In this document: positions 16,536-23,742 of the stretch, piece by piece | Position numbering within the stretch: the stretch's first letter is position 1 | Layout: the number at the start of each line of letters is the position of its first letter | Assembly (NCBI GenBank): GCA_051647125.1 | Contig: JBOFDP010000056.1 | Coordinates: 1-26,616, forward strand | DNA from: JBOFDP01 sp051647125 | GTDB taxonomy: Bacteria; Bacteroidota; Bacteroidia; Chitinophagales; Chitinophagaceae | Length of the DNA: 26,616 nucleotides | Reading direction: 5' to 3' | The notes under the pieces: model-generated | What the model was told of the DNA's origin: nothing | Databases searched by the model: none | What the model saw: only the letters and a program-made list of their open reading frames with translations | Position numbers and translations under genes: made by a program

Positions 16536-16625
16536 TTGATTCCTATGCGATATTCCTAATTAAAATAATAGTACTTCTATGATACATGATGTTGCTTTGC
16601 AAACTTAATAGGAATCAATTTTTTT
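16536..16625 (+). repeat. 11-bp inverted repeat followed by a T run, possible small RNA end
   Basis: TTGATTCCTAT (16536-16546) and ATAGGAATCAA (16608-16618) are perfect inverted copies 61 bases apart, and seven T follow the second arm. Inside lies a small hairpin TTGC-TTT-GCAA. Transcribed from the plus strand this would form a closed structure with a U tail. No promoter is evident, and such a pair is not rare by chance in AT-rich DNA. Confidence 0.3.
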
Positions 16626-16634
16626 AAAATAAAA

Positions 16635-16664
16635 TTTGTTATTTCAAATAAACGATTATTTTTG
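16635..16664 (+). promoter_or_regulatory. Bacteroidota-type promoter for tRNA-Glu
   Basis: TTTG (16635-16638), 18 bases, TATTTTTG (16657-16664). The spacing is identical to that of the tRNA-Val promoter. The mature tRNA begins only 9 bases after the element, so the precursor's 5' leader would be just a few nucleotides. Confidence 0.8.
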
Positions 16665-16673
16665 CACAAGTTT

Positions 16674-16745
16674 GCCGCGTTGGTCAATCGGCTAAGACGC
16701 CACCCTTTCACGGTGGAATGACGAGTTCGATTCTCGTACGCGGTA
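16674..16745 (+). tRNA. tRNA-Glu (anticodon TTC)
   Basis: Acceptor strands are GCCGCGT and ACGCGGT with discriminator A, giving a G1-U72 wobble at the end of the stem. The anticodon stem CCACC/GGTGG encloses CTTTCAC, so the anticodon is TTC (codons GAA, GAG). The T arm is ACGAG-TTCGATT-CTCGT. CCA is not encoded. The three-pair D stem GTC/GAC is normal for tRNA-Glu. Confidence 0.95.
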
Positions 16746-16832
16746 CATTTTTCCTTTGTCTTTTCATTTTATATTCCTCTGGTTTAAGAGTCTTTTTCTT
16801 TTTCTTTTACATTTTTGTCTTTTTTTCTTAAT

Positions 16833-16862
16833 TTTGCAGAGAAAATAAATTGTATACTTTTG
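16833..16862 (+). promoter_or_regulatory. Promoter of the DUF3052/YdeI-like gene and obgE
   Basis: TTTG (16833-16836), 18 bases, TACTTTTG (16855-16862); the ATG follows after only 6 bases. The spacing equals that of both tRNA promoters. Transcription would start at or beside the ATG, predicting a leaderless mRNA. Confidence 0.75.
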
Positions 16863-16868
16863 TAAAAA

Positions 16869-17528
16869 ATGCTTAGAAATATACTAGAAAAATTGGAATT
16901 AAGTAGTCAGCATAATATTCTTATTCAGGGGTGTCCCTCGTCTTTAGATAGAATATTTTCAAAACTCTCCTATGTGAAAAATCTTACTATTTTACTTAAG
17001 CAAAGAAAAATAGACTTTGCGCTTATTTTTTCTATACAAGAGAAACAATTTAACTTAATTATGGAGGAAATTTTTCCGTCTTTAAAGAAAAGTTCTATTT
17101 TTTGGGTTGCTTTTCCAAAAATAACTTCTAAAATTTATACGGATCTCTATAAGCCTGAGAGTTTTGCTTTTTTACAGGAAAGAAGTTATATTCCCGTGGC
17201 CCAAATATCTTTAGACGTGGTATGGCAAGCTATTCGTTTTGTTGATAAAACTACTATTCATAATATTGAATTATTTGAAAACCCTCCTAAAAAATTATTG
17301 TCAGGTATTAATATGGATGATTATACTATTGATTTACCAGAAGATTTGGATGAATGTTTTGCAAACTATCAAGAAGAATATACCTTTTTTAAGGGAATGA
17401 AATTTGAATATAAAGTATTTTATTTGTTATGGCTTAATGCGTCTTTAAAATTAGATATTAGAGAGAAAAGATTAGAGCTTATTGTTGACAAATTATCTCG
17501 AGGTATTCTTAATCCATTAGTAGATTAA
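16869..17528 (+). CDS. DUF3052/YdeI (OmpD-associated) family-like protein
   Basis: A 219-residue cytoplasmic protein with two parts. The first (about 1-125) has an alpha/beta pattern like DUF3052: HNILIQGCPSSLDRIFSKL, then DFALIFSIQEKQFN and FWVAFPKITSKIYTDL. The second begins at IDLPEDLDECFANYQE and continues FFKGMKFEYKVFYLLWLNAS and DIREKRLELIVDKLSRGI. This matches the YdeI/OmpD-associated C-terminal pattern (PedL..L, f..ls...r.ylrWi..Ak...tR..Ri...v..L..G). The function of such proteins is not established. It is 6 bases upstream of obgE and shares its promoter. Assignment is from remembered motif patterns; no catalytic residue is evident. Confidence 0.6.
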   Translation: MLRNILEKLELSSQHNILIQGCPSSLDRIFSKLSYVKNLTILLKQRKIDFALIFSIQEKQFNLIMEEIFPSLKKSSIFWVAFPKITSKIYTDLYKPESFAFLQERSYIPVAQISLDVVWQAIRFVDKTTIHNIELFENPPKKLLSGINMDDYTIDLPEDLDECFANYQEEYTFFKGMKFEYKVFYLLWLNASLKLDIREKRLELIVDKLSRGILNPLVD

Positions 17529-17534
17529 ATACGT

Positions 17535-18521
17535 ATGGAGGAGTCAAATTTTATTGATCAAATTAGAGTTTTTTGTAGGTCTGGAAATGGAGGGTCTGGG
17601 AGTGTTCATTTTTTGCGTGCTAAGTATATTCCTTTTGGAGGTCCTGATGGGGGTAATGGAGGTAGAGGAGGTCATATTATTGTAAAAGGAAATGAAAATT
17701 TATGGACATTATTTCACCTACGTTATCAAAAAAATATTTTTGCAAAAAATGGAGAAAAGGGCAGTAAAAATAATGCTACTGGCGCAGAGGGAAAAGATCA
17801 GGTTATTGAAGTTCCTTTAGGAACTATTATCTATGATGAGCAAGAAAGAATACCTGCTGTAGAAATTCAATATCATGGAGAAGAAAAAATTTGGATGAAA
17901 GGAGGTAGAGGAGGATTGGGAAATACTCATTTTGTGAGGTCTACTAATCAAGCTCCTGACTATGCACAACCTGGAGAAGTAGGTATGGAAGGCTGGTGTA
18001 GGGTTGAATTAAAGATACTTGCCGATGTAGGTCTTATAGGTTTTCCTAATGTAGGGAAATCTTCTTTATTGTCAGTACTTACTGCTGCTAAACCAACTAT
18101 TGCCAATTATCCATTTACTACCCTACAACCTCAATTAGGAATTGTTGTCTATAGGGATCAACAATCGTTTTGTATCGCTGATTTGCCTGGTATTATAGAA
18201 GGTGCGGCACAAGGAAGAGGCTTGGGGCATCAATTTCTAAGGCATATTGAAAGAAACTCTATTTTATTATTTATTATTCCTGCAGATAGTCCGAATCATA
18301 AACATGAATTTGAAATTTTGATTTCTGAATTACAAGCATACAATTCAGAGATGTTGAAGAAAAAAATAATTATAGCTATTTCTAAAAGTGACATGTTAGA
18401 TGAAGAACTCAAGTATGAAATCGCGCAAGAGTTACCTGAAAACATACCGCATATATTTGTATCTTCTTTTTCTAAGGAAGGATTAATTTCTCTAAAAGAT
18501 CTGCTTTGGAAAATATTATAA
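17535..18521 (+). CDS. obgE: GTPase Obg
   Basis: A 328-residue essential GTPase that binds the 50S subunit and links ribosome assembly to growth and stress. The N-terminal Obg fold is glycine-rich (FCRSGNGGSGSVHFLRAKY with GGPDGGNGGRGG, residues 13-46, and MKGGRGGLGNTHF). The G domain has GFPNVGKSS (169-177), the switch I segment NYPFTTLQP, DLPG (216-219) and, in the G4 position, SKSD (283-286) instead of the textbook NKxD. The C-terminal OCT extension of some Obg proteins is absent. It is the second gene after the DUF3052/YdeI-like ORF and converges on the flippase-like gene with 7 bases between stops. Confidence 0.96.
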   Translation: MEESNFIDQIRVFCRSGNGGSGSVHFLRAKYIPFGGPDGGNGGRGGHIIVKGNENLWTLFHLRYQKNIFAKNGEKGSKNNATGAEGKDQVIEVPLGTIIYDEQERIPAVEIQYHGEEKIWMKGGRGGLGNTHFVRSTNQAPDYAQPGEVGMEGWCRVELKILADVGLIGFPNVGKSSLLSVLTAAKPTIANYPFTTLQPQLGIVVYRDQQSFCIADLPGIIEGAAQGRGLGHQFLRHIERNSILLFIIPADSPNHKHEFEILISELQAYNSEMLKKKIIIAISKSDMLDEELKYEIAQELPENIPHIFVSSFSKEGLISLKDLLWKIL

Positions 18522-18528
18522 TAATTGC

Positions 18529-19521
18529 TTAATTTTTTTGCCGTTTAATAATGAGATACCAACGAATTAATCCAAATCCTCCTATTAACAAGATAATAAC
18601 GGTTTGTAATAGCCACATTACCCACCCTAAAGCAAATCCTATTTCTCTAGAAATACTATAAAAAATTAATATTTCTTGTATCAATAGTTGATAGGCACCA
18701 ATTCCTCCTGGTGTTACAATCATTCCTATACTTCCAAATGCTAATAAAACCAAAGCTACTATAAAAGAGAGGTGCTTAGTTTCTTGAAATGCAAAAAATG
18801 AAATATATATTGCAAGGGCATAAAAAAACCATAATAGTACCGTATATATAAGGAATAATTTCTTTTCTTTTAAATTTTTTATAGCAATAACTCCTTCTTT
18901 TATTCCCCAAAAAAATGCGACAATGGATTTTATAATTTTATTATTGCTTTTGGTAAGTATTTTTACTATGAAAATAATTAATCCTACCATAATGAGTAAC
19001 CCTATAAGTAGTTCTAAAATTATTTTTTCTTTATCTACGTCTATCCAAAAATTTTTATAAGCATATTCTGAGAAAGTAGAAAAAGAAAGTAATAGTACTA
19101 TAAAAAATAATACTATTAAAGAAATTAAATCAATCGCTCTCTCTACCACAATAGTACCTAATAAATTGGAGGAGGGGATTTTTTTTTGTTTTGCAAGTGT
19201 ACTACAACGAATAATTTCTCCTAAACGAGGAATAAAGGTATTGGCAAAATACCCAATCATTAAGGCTAAAAAAGTATCTCCTTTTTCTGTCTTTAAGTTA
19301 TTGGCATTAATTAAAAGTTGCCACCTGACAGCTCTTATCCAATGACTTGCAATAATAACTATTGAAGCAGGAATAATCAACCAATAATTAGCATGAAAGA
19401 AAGCCTCTTTAACTTGTTCCCATTTCCCTTTTGTGAAATCTTTCATTGAAAATGATATTAAGTAGATGGCTAATCCAATTAAGAAAAATTGAAGAAAAAT
19501 ATGGAGTACTTTTTTGTTCAT
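18529..19521 (-). CDS. Flippase-like / lysylphosphatidylglycerol synthase TM-domain protein (UPF0104)
   Basis: A 330-residue inner-membrane protein with about eight hydrophobic segments, beginning LHIFLQFFLIGLAIYLISFS. The family markers are present: HWIRAVRWQLLIN early, then GYFANTFIPRLGEIIRCSTLAKQ, ERAIDLISLIVLFF, and near the end GSIGMIVTPGGIGAYQLLIQ. The group includes the membrane half of MprF and glycolipid-related proteins such as YbhN. This ORF is membrane domain only, with no aminoacyl-transferase part, so a lipid-transport role is inferred, not shown. The start ATG is preceded by TATCTTTG on its strand. It is divergent from the three-paralog cassette. Confidence 0.85.
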   Translation of the reverse strand: MNKKVLHIFLQFFLIGLAIYLISFSMKDFTKGKWEQVKEAFFHANYWLIIPASIVIIASHWIRAVRWQLLINANNLKTEKGDTFLALMIGYFANTFIPRLGEIIRCSTLAKQKKIPSSNLLGTIVVERAIDLISLIVLFFIVLLLSFSTFSEYAYKNFWIDVDKEKIILELLIGLLIMVGLIIFIVKILTKSNNKIIKSIVAFFWGIKEGVIAIKNLKEKKLFLIYTVLLWFFYALAIYISFFAFQETKHLSFIVALVLLAFGSIGMIVTPGGIGAYQLLIQEILIFYSISREIGFALGWVMWLLQTVIILLIGGFGLIRWYLIIKRQKN

Positions 19522-19531
19522 AAAATTAGAA

Positions 19532-19539
19532 CAAAGATA
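19532..19539 (-). promoter_or_regulatory. Candidate -7 element for the flippase-like gene
   Basis: On the minus strand TATCTTTG (TAnnTTTG) ends 10 bases before the start codon at 19521. No TTTG at 18-base spacing. Short leader predicted. Confidence 0.5.
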
Positions 19540-19612
19540 ATTAAGATTTTCATGAATTATACAATAAATTTGTTATTTTTATAAAAAACAGTTAATTTTA
19601 CAGTTTAATTGA

Positions 19613-19620
19613 TAGTTTTG
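19613..19620 (+). promoter_or_regulatory. Candidate -7 element for the three-paralog cassette
   Basis: TAGTTTTG fits TAnnTTTG and lies 5 bases before the ATG of the first paralog. No -33 TTTG at 18 bases. The other two paralogs follow at short gaps without their own element, suggesting one transcript. Confidence 0.5.
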
Positions 19621-19625
19621 TAATT

Positions 19626-20366
19626 ATGTTTTTTTCTAAAATGTTGTATAGTTTTTTTGTAGGACTAATTTTTTTTATCAGTCAATCTATTTTTTCTCAA
19701 AAAATAGGGTATGTCAAGATAAACGCCCCTACTAAACCGAATATTTCTATAGCTGCTGATAAAATGAAGCAAATTCAAGCTGAGGCAGGAGATAGAACAT
19801 TATCGTTAGCTGTTTTTTTTGATAATTCAAAAGGATTATCTGAAGATAAGAATCAGGCTCATATATGTAATTTGTTTGAACAAAAATTACTGACCTTTTT
19901 TGATGTAAGAGATAGAAAAGAGGTAAAAGAAAAATTGGTGTCATCATCTTTAAAAGAATTGTCTAATAATGTAGATTTTATTGTTGTATTTTCAGATTTA
20001 TCTTTTGATAAAAATTATAAAGTTTCAAAATATAATAAGAAGAAGTTTGCTTGGTCTGAAGAATATAATTTGCCAGAGGACTTAGGCCAAGAGTACAATT
20101 TTAAGGGGATTACACTTAATGGTAAGGTAATTAGAGCAAAAGATAATACTTTATTAGGTAGTTTTATGTTAGATTTTGTTCCTTGTAGCGAAGAGCAGGG
20201 TTGTTCCTTTATTCTTAAAAAAGGTGGAAGTGGTCCTATATTATCCAATGTTAACACAAAGAAAATTTTACCTCCAGAAGTGGACCTTACACAAGATAGT
20301 ATGGATGAATTTATTACGCAATCAGCTTCTTCCGTAGCACAAATTTTAAAAAATAGTATTCAATAA
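19626..20366 (+). CDS. Paralog A of a tandem family; exported protein with CsgG/FlgO-like core (inferred)
   Basis: 246 residues, no family I recognise. An N-terminal signal (SFFVGLIFFISQSIFSQ) appears to be cut by signal peptidase I, since no lipobox Cys is present. Blocks shared with the next two genes are: KIGYVKINA (26-34); a strand-turn-helix LSLAVFFDNSKGLSEDKNQA leading to FEQKLLTFFDVRDRKEV (84-100); VDFIVVFSDL; and GKVIRAKDNTLLGSFMLDF with VPCSEEQG (166-192). The order strand, helix, (F/E)VxDR, helix, then a D-hydrophobic strand recalls CsgG/FlgO/LpoB-type periplasmic domains (AVlpF...l...L...fevVDR..l), which is my inference. First of three tandem copies, 24 bases before paralog B. Confidence 0.85.
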   Translation: MFFSKMLYSFFVGLIFFISQSIFSQKIGYVKINAPTKPNISIAADKMKQIQAEAGDRTLSLAVFFDNSKGLSEDKNQAHICNLFEQKLLTFFDVRDRKEVKEKLVSSSLKELSNNVDFIVVFSDLSFDKNYKVSKYNKKKFAWSEEYNLPEDLGQEYNFKGITLNGKVIRAKDNTLLGSFMLDFVPCSEEQGCSFILKKGGSGPILSNVNTKKILPPEVDLTQDSMDEFITQSASSVAQILKNSIQ

Positions 20367-20390
20367 AAGAATAATTTGATAGTGGTATTT

Positions 20391-21113
20391 ATGTTTTATT
20401 TTTGTAAGAAAATAGCCGTATTAATTTTATTATATATAGCCCTATTAATATCAAGTTGTAGAGTACATAAAGGCTATATAAAGTTAAACGCAGAAAAAGA
20501 TGTATCCATTATTAATGAAGCCGAGATCAGGAAAATAAAAAAAGGAGAACACCCCTCTATTTTAGTACGTTTTTTTAATCCTAAGGCATTGTCAGAGTCT
20601 AAAGAAGAAGCTACAATAGTTACTGCTATAGAATCTAAACTTTGGACAAATTTTGAAGTTAAGGATCGTGGATTTTTTAATGAAAATTTGCAAAGAGGCA
20701 CTATGCCTTTACCTTTATTAATTGAGAAGATTAATGCTGACTTTCTTTTAGAGTTAACAATGATAAAAAATATTCAAGACGTATCAACTTTTTATAGAAA
20801 AAAGGAAAAAAAAACAATGATAAAAAAATATCCAATTTCTACAAAAAGAATTTCTGCCAAATTATATTCTAAAGATAATGTATTACTGGCAAGTTTTTTA
20901 TTTTTTTATGTTCCCTATTCTAAAGAGGGCGGATCCTATAAAATAAAGAAAAAAGAGGGTTCTTGGCAATTAATGGATGAAAACGGTAGTTTTGTGAATA
21001 TTCCGCGTAGAGATAAAGCCATAACTTTAGAGGGAGCGGAGGAGTTTCTTCAAAATTATGCTAATGAGGTGATTGCCCCAGCTATTGTAAAAGTAATTGA
21101 TCAGTATCTTTAA
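20391..21113 (+). CDS. Paralog B of the tandem family; predicted lipoprotein
   Basis: I start at ATG 20391 (240 residues); an upstream in-frame TTG at 20376 would add five residues before the signal and is unlikely. The signal KIAVLILLYIALLISSC ends in a lipobox with lipidated C23. Shared blocks: KGYIKLNA (27-34), ILVRFFNPKALSESKEEA (57-74), AIESKLWTNFEVKDRGFFNE (79-98), INADFLLELTMI, SAKLYSKDNVLLASFLFFYV with PYSKEGGSYKIKKKEG. It aligns with A and C over nearly the whole length, at low identity outside these blocks. It keeps the DR of the VxDR motif. The middle (YRKKEKKTMIKKYP) is strongly basic. Function unknown. Confidence 0.85.
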   Translation: MFYFCKKIAVLILLYIALLISSCRVHKGYIKLNAEKDVSIINEAEIRKIKKGEHPSILVRFFNPKALSESKEEATIVTAIESKLWTNFEVKDRGFFNENLQRGTMPLPLLIEKINADFLLELTMIKNIQDVSTFYRKKEKKTMIKKYPISTKRISAKLYSKDNVLLASFLFFYVPYSKEGGSYKIKKKEGSWQLMDENGSFVNIPRRDKAITLEGAEEFLQNYANEVIAPAIVKVIDQYL

Positions 21114-21130
21114 GGTTTAATAAATATTTT

Positions 21131-21889
21131 ATGATTCACACTAAGCAAGTTTATTTATATCTTCGTTTTTCTATAGTAATTATTTTGTTATTTAGTAGTT
21201 GTGCAAGATTAAAGGAAGTTTATGTTAAAATACCACCAATGCAATCTCAAATGAATGCATATCCAATAAAATTAGAGAATTTAAAGTTAAAAAAATGGGA
21301 GAAATCGAATATTTTGATAAGATTTTATAATCCTAGACACTTAGATGAAAAACCAGAAGAAACTTTAATAGCTGATGCAATAGAAAGAAAATTATTCATG
21401 GAATCTAATACAAAAAATAGGAATTTTATTAATGAAGTATTGACAACTGGAGGAGCAGAGTTAAATGATGTTATGCTTATGTTAAGTCCTCATATTATAG
21501 TTAAGTTGACATTGCAAATAGATGTTATAAAAGTAAATAAATGTTTGCTTATAAAGAATCATAAAAAGCAAAAATATCGAGACATTCAATTATCCAATTC
21601 ATATACATTTCCTGGGGCTATGTTACAAGGGCAAATTATAGAGAATTCCAATAATTCCATTATTGGTAATTTTATATATCATTTTATCCCCTGTAGTGAA
21701 GGAAATGGAGAAAAATTTTATGTCAAAAAGGAAAAAAAAGGATATGTATTGATGCAAGACAATAAAACTCCATACAGATTAAACCAACCCGTTATAAAAT
21801 TATATGATGTAATAGAAAGAGAAATGAATAGCTTTGATAAATATATTACAGAATTGAAGAATAAATTATATCCCACTAAAATAAAATAG
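21131..21889 (+). CDS. Paralog C of the tandem family; predicted lipoprotein
   Basis: 252 residues from ATG 21131, 17 bases after paralog B. Signal RFSIVIILLFSSC with lipidated C24. It shares EVYVKI (29-34), ILIRFYNPRHLDEKPEETLI (61-80), AIERKLFMESNTKNRNFINE (83-102), and LQGQIIENSNNSIIGNFIYH with FIPCSEGNGEKFYVKK (165-200). It is more diverged in the central motif, where VxDR has become TKNR. The C-terminal tail is charged and likely helical (VIEREMNSFDKYITELKNKL). As with A and B I cannot name a function; the signal, the lipobox and the conserved middle place it in the envelope. Confidence 0.85.
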   Translation: MIHTKQVYLYLRFSIVIILLFSSCARLKEVYVKIPPMQSQMNAYPIKLENLKLKKWEKSNILIRFYNPRHLDEKPEETLIADAIERKLFMESNTKNRNFINEVLTTGGAELNDVMLMLSPHIIVKLTLQIDVIKVNKCLLIKNHKKQKYRDIQLSNSYTFPGAMLQGQIIENSNNSIIGNFIYHFIPCSEGNGEKFYVKKEKKGYVLMQDNKTPYRLNQPVIKLYDVIEREMNSFDKYITELKNKLYPTKIK

Positions 21890-21951
21890 GTTTATATAAT
21901 AAAAAGATATGAGCGATTTGTATTATCTTTAAATTTAGGATAATCTTATCG

Positions 21952-21959
21952 TATATTTG
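21952..21959 (+). promoter_or_regulatory. Candidate -7 element for der
   Basis: TATATTTG fits TAnnTTTG, 22 bases before the der ATG. No TTTG at 18-base spacing upstream. Confidence 0.45.
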
Positions 21960-21981
21960 TGTCTCCTTAATTACAAAAACT

Positions 21982-23292
21982 ATGTCTAAATATACTGTTG
22001 CTATTGTGGGTAGACCCAATGTTGGGAAAAGTACTTTATTTAATCGTCTTACAGAGAGTAGAAATGCTATTGTAGATAATATAAGTGGAGTTACTAGAGA
22101 TAGAATTTATGGAGAAAGTGAATGGAATGGCAAGGAATTTAATGTTATGGATACTGGTGGTTTTGTAAAACATACTCATGATGTGTTTGAATTGGGTATA
22201 CAACAACAGGTTCAATTGGCATTCAAAGAAACAGATGCTATTTTATTTCTGGTGGATGCGACTACAGGAATTACTCATTTAGATGCAGAACTGGCAGATA
22301 TGTTGCGTAGTATAAAAAAAGCAGTGTATGTTGTTGTTAATAAAGTAGATAATTCTGATAGAATGTTGCAAGCTACAGAATTTTATGGAATGGGTTTTAA
22401 ATATCTTTTTTTTATAGCCGCTATTAGTGGTAGTGGTACAGGAGAATTATTAGATGAAATTGTAAAAAAAATACCTATTAAGCAAGAAGCGGTGGACAGT
22501 GAGGAGATCCCTAAGATTGCAATTATTGGACAACCTAATGTGGGCAAATCAACACTACTCAATGCCCTTGTAGGCGAAGATCGTGTCTTAGTAACTGATA
22601 TTGCAGGTACTACACGCGATGCTATTCATATAAGGTATAATTTATTTCATAAAAATTTTATTTTAATTGATACTGCAGGGTTGAGGAGAAAGGATCGTAC
22701 TAAGGAGGATCTGGAATTTTACTCTGTAATACGTGCTGTTAGAGTGATAGATGAAGCTAATGTTTGTTTGTTATTGGTAGATGCAGAAAAAGGCTTTGTA
22801 TCACAAGATTTAAAAATTTTTTCATTAGCAACTCGCAAATATAGAGGTATTATAATTTTAGTAAATAAATGGGATTTGAAAGAAAAAGATAACCATACCG
22901 CAAAAGCTATGGAGAAAGAGATAAAAAATAAAATAGCTCCCTTTACAGATGTGCCGATTGTATTTATTTCGGCATTAGAAAAAACTAGAATTTTTAAGGC
23001 TATAGAAGAAGCATTGGCAATAGCAGAGAGAAAGAAATTGAAAATAAGTACCTCCTCCCTTAATCAATGGTTAGAAAAAGCTATTACAGAATTCCCGCCA
23101 CCTACACATCGAGGGCAATCTATAAGTATAAAATTTATTACCCAGATTCATAGTAGTGTTCCTTCTTTTTCCTTATTTTGTAATCATCCAGAATCGGTAT
23201 CTAATTCGTATAAAAATTATTTAGAGAATAGTCTTAGAAAAACTTATATGCTAACAGGAGTGCCTATTCGTCTTTTTTTCAAAAAAAAATAA
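21982..23292 (+). CDS. der: Ribosome assembly GTPase Der (EngA)
   Basis: A 436-residue protein with two G domains in tandem and a KH-like C-terminal domain, needed for 50S maturation. First G domain: GRPNVGKST (10-18), GVTRDRIYG, DTGGF, NKVD. Second G domain: GQPNVGKST (near 177), GTTRDAIH, DTAGLRRK, NKWD. The C-terminal part ends with IRLFFKKK, matching the usual end of Der. Length is normal for the family. It stands alone on its own likely promoter, and a TATCTTTG for the next gene overlaps the end of its reading frame. Confidence 0.97.
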   Translation: MSKYTVAIVGRPNVGKSTLFNRLTESRNAIVDNISGVTRDRIYGESEWNGKEFNVMDTGGFVKHTHDVFELGIQQQVQLAFKETDAILFLVDATTGITHLDAELADMLRSIKKAVYVVVNKVDNSDRMLQATEFYGMGFKYLFFIAAISGSGTGELLDEIVKKIPIKQEAVDSEEIPKIAIIGQPNVGKSTLLNALVGEDRVLVTDIAGTTRDAIHIRYNLFHKNFILIDTAGLRRKDRTKEDLEFYSVIRAVRVIDEANVCLLLVDAEKGFVSQDLKIFSLATRKYRGIIILVNKWDLKEKDNHTAKAMEKEIKNKIAPFTDVPIVFISALEKTRIFKAIEEALAIAERKKLKISTSSLNQWLEKAITEFPPPTHRGQSISIKFITQIHSSVPSFSLFCNHPESVSNSYKNYLENSLRKTYMLTGVPIRLFFKKK

Positions 23293-23300
23293 TATCTTTG
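23293..23300 (+). promoter_or_regulatory. Candidate -7 element for the cationic lipoprotein-tolQ/tolR unit
   Basis: TATCTTTG immediately follows the der stop codon and lies 20 bases before the lipoprotein ATG. No TTTG at 18-base spacing. Confidence 0.5.
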
Positions 23301-23320
23301 CTAATTAAAAGCTATGTTAT

Positions 23321-23734
23321 ATGAAAAAGCAATCTATTTTATTATTCGCAAGTATAATATTTTTAGTATCATGTGGTAGTTCATCATCAATCAATTCAGC
23401 TCATGCATTGTTTAATACAACAGAAACTTCTCTTGTTCAAAGTGATACTAATAATGTGCCTAAAACACAAGATGTAATAAAGCAACCAGTAGTAGCTAAT
23501 AATAGGAAAAAAATAGCTCCCAAAAATACTAAAAAAAAACCTGTTAAAAAAAAAACATCTCCATTAAAAACTACCAAAAAATCAGTTACAACTAAAACCT
23601 CTTCAGCTACAAAGCAATCAGTTGTCCAGAAACTAATTGTTCAAAAACCTGCCATTAAAACAGTAAAGCAATCAACTACTGTGAAGCAATCTATGCCATT
23701 AAAAAAAACTTCTAAACCTAATAAAAAAAAATAA
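23321..23734 (+). CDS. Lysine-rich low-complexity lipoprotein
   Basis: 137 residues. The signal QSILLFASIIFLVSC has a good lipobox (LVSC, lipidated C18). After D51 there is no Asp or Glu, while the last 86 residues hold 26 Lys and one Arg, with Thr, Ser, Pro, Gln and Val. Motifs KQS, KKT and KPxK recur, giving a disordered, strongly positive chain. No known domain. The lysine codons form A9 (23531-23539) and A10 (23546-23555) tracts, which are prone to slippage. It is 8 bases upstream of the TolQ/ExbB-like gene and probably cotranscribed. A role in gripping acidic envelope polymers, or as the partner of that motor, is only a guess. Real gene by its signal, spacing and intact frame. Confidence 0.8.
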   Translation: MKKQSILLFASIIFLVSCGSSSSINSAHALFNTTETSLVQSDTNNVPKTQDVIKQPVVANNRKKIAPKNTKKKPVKKKTSPLKTTKKSVTTKTSSATKQSVVQKLIVQKPAIKTVKQSTTVKQSMPLKKTSKPNKKK

Positions 23735-23742
23735 TTTTTTAA

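Larger units (their letters stand above)
16362..16673. other. Intergenic region between secA and tRNA-Glu
   Basis: About 310 bases with no coding sequence I can support on either strand. It must hold the secA promoter; the only hint is TATTTTCG on the minus strand (16417-16410), one mismatch from TAnnTTTG. At its right end lie the tRNA-Glu promoter and an inverted repeat followed by a T run, listed separately. Confidence 0.6.
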
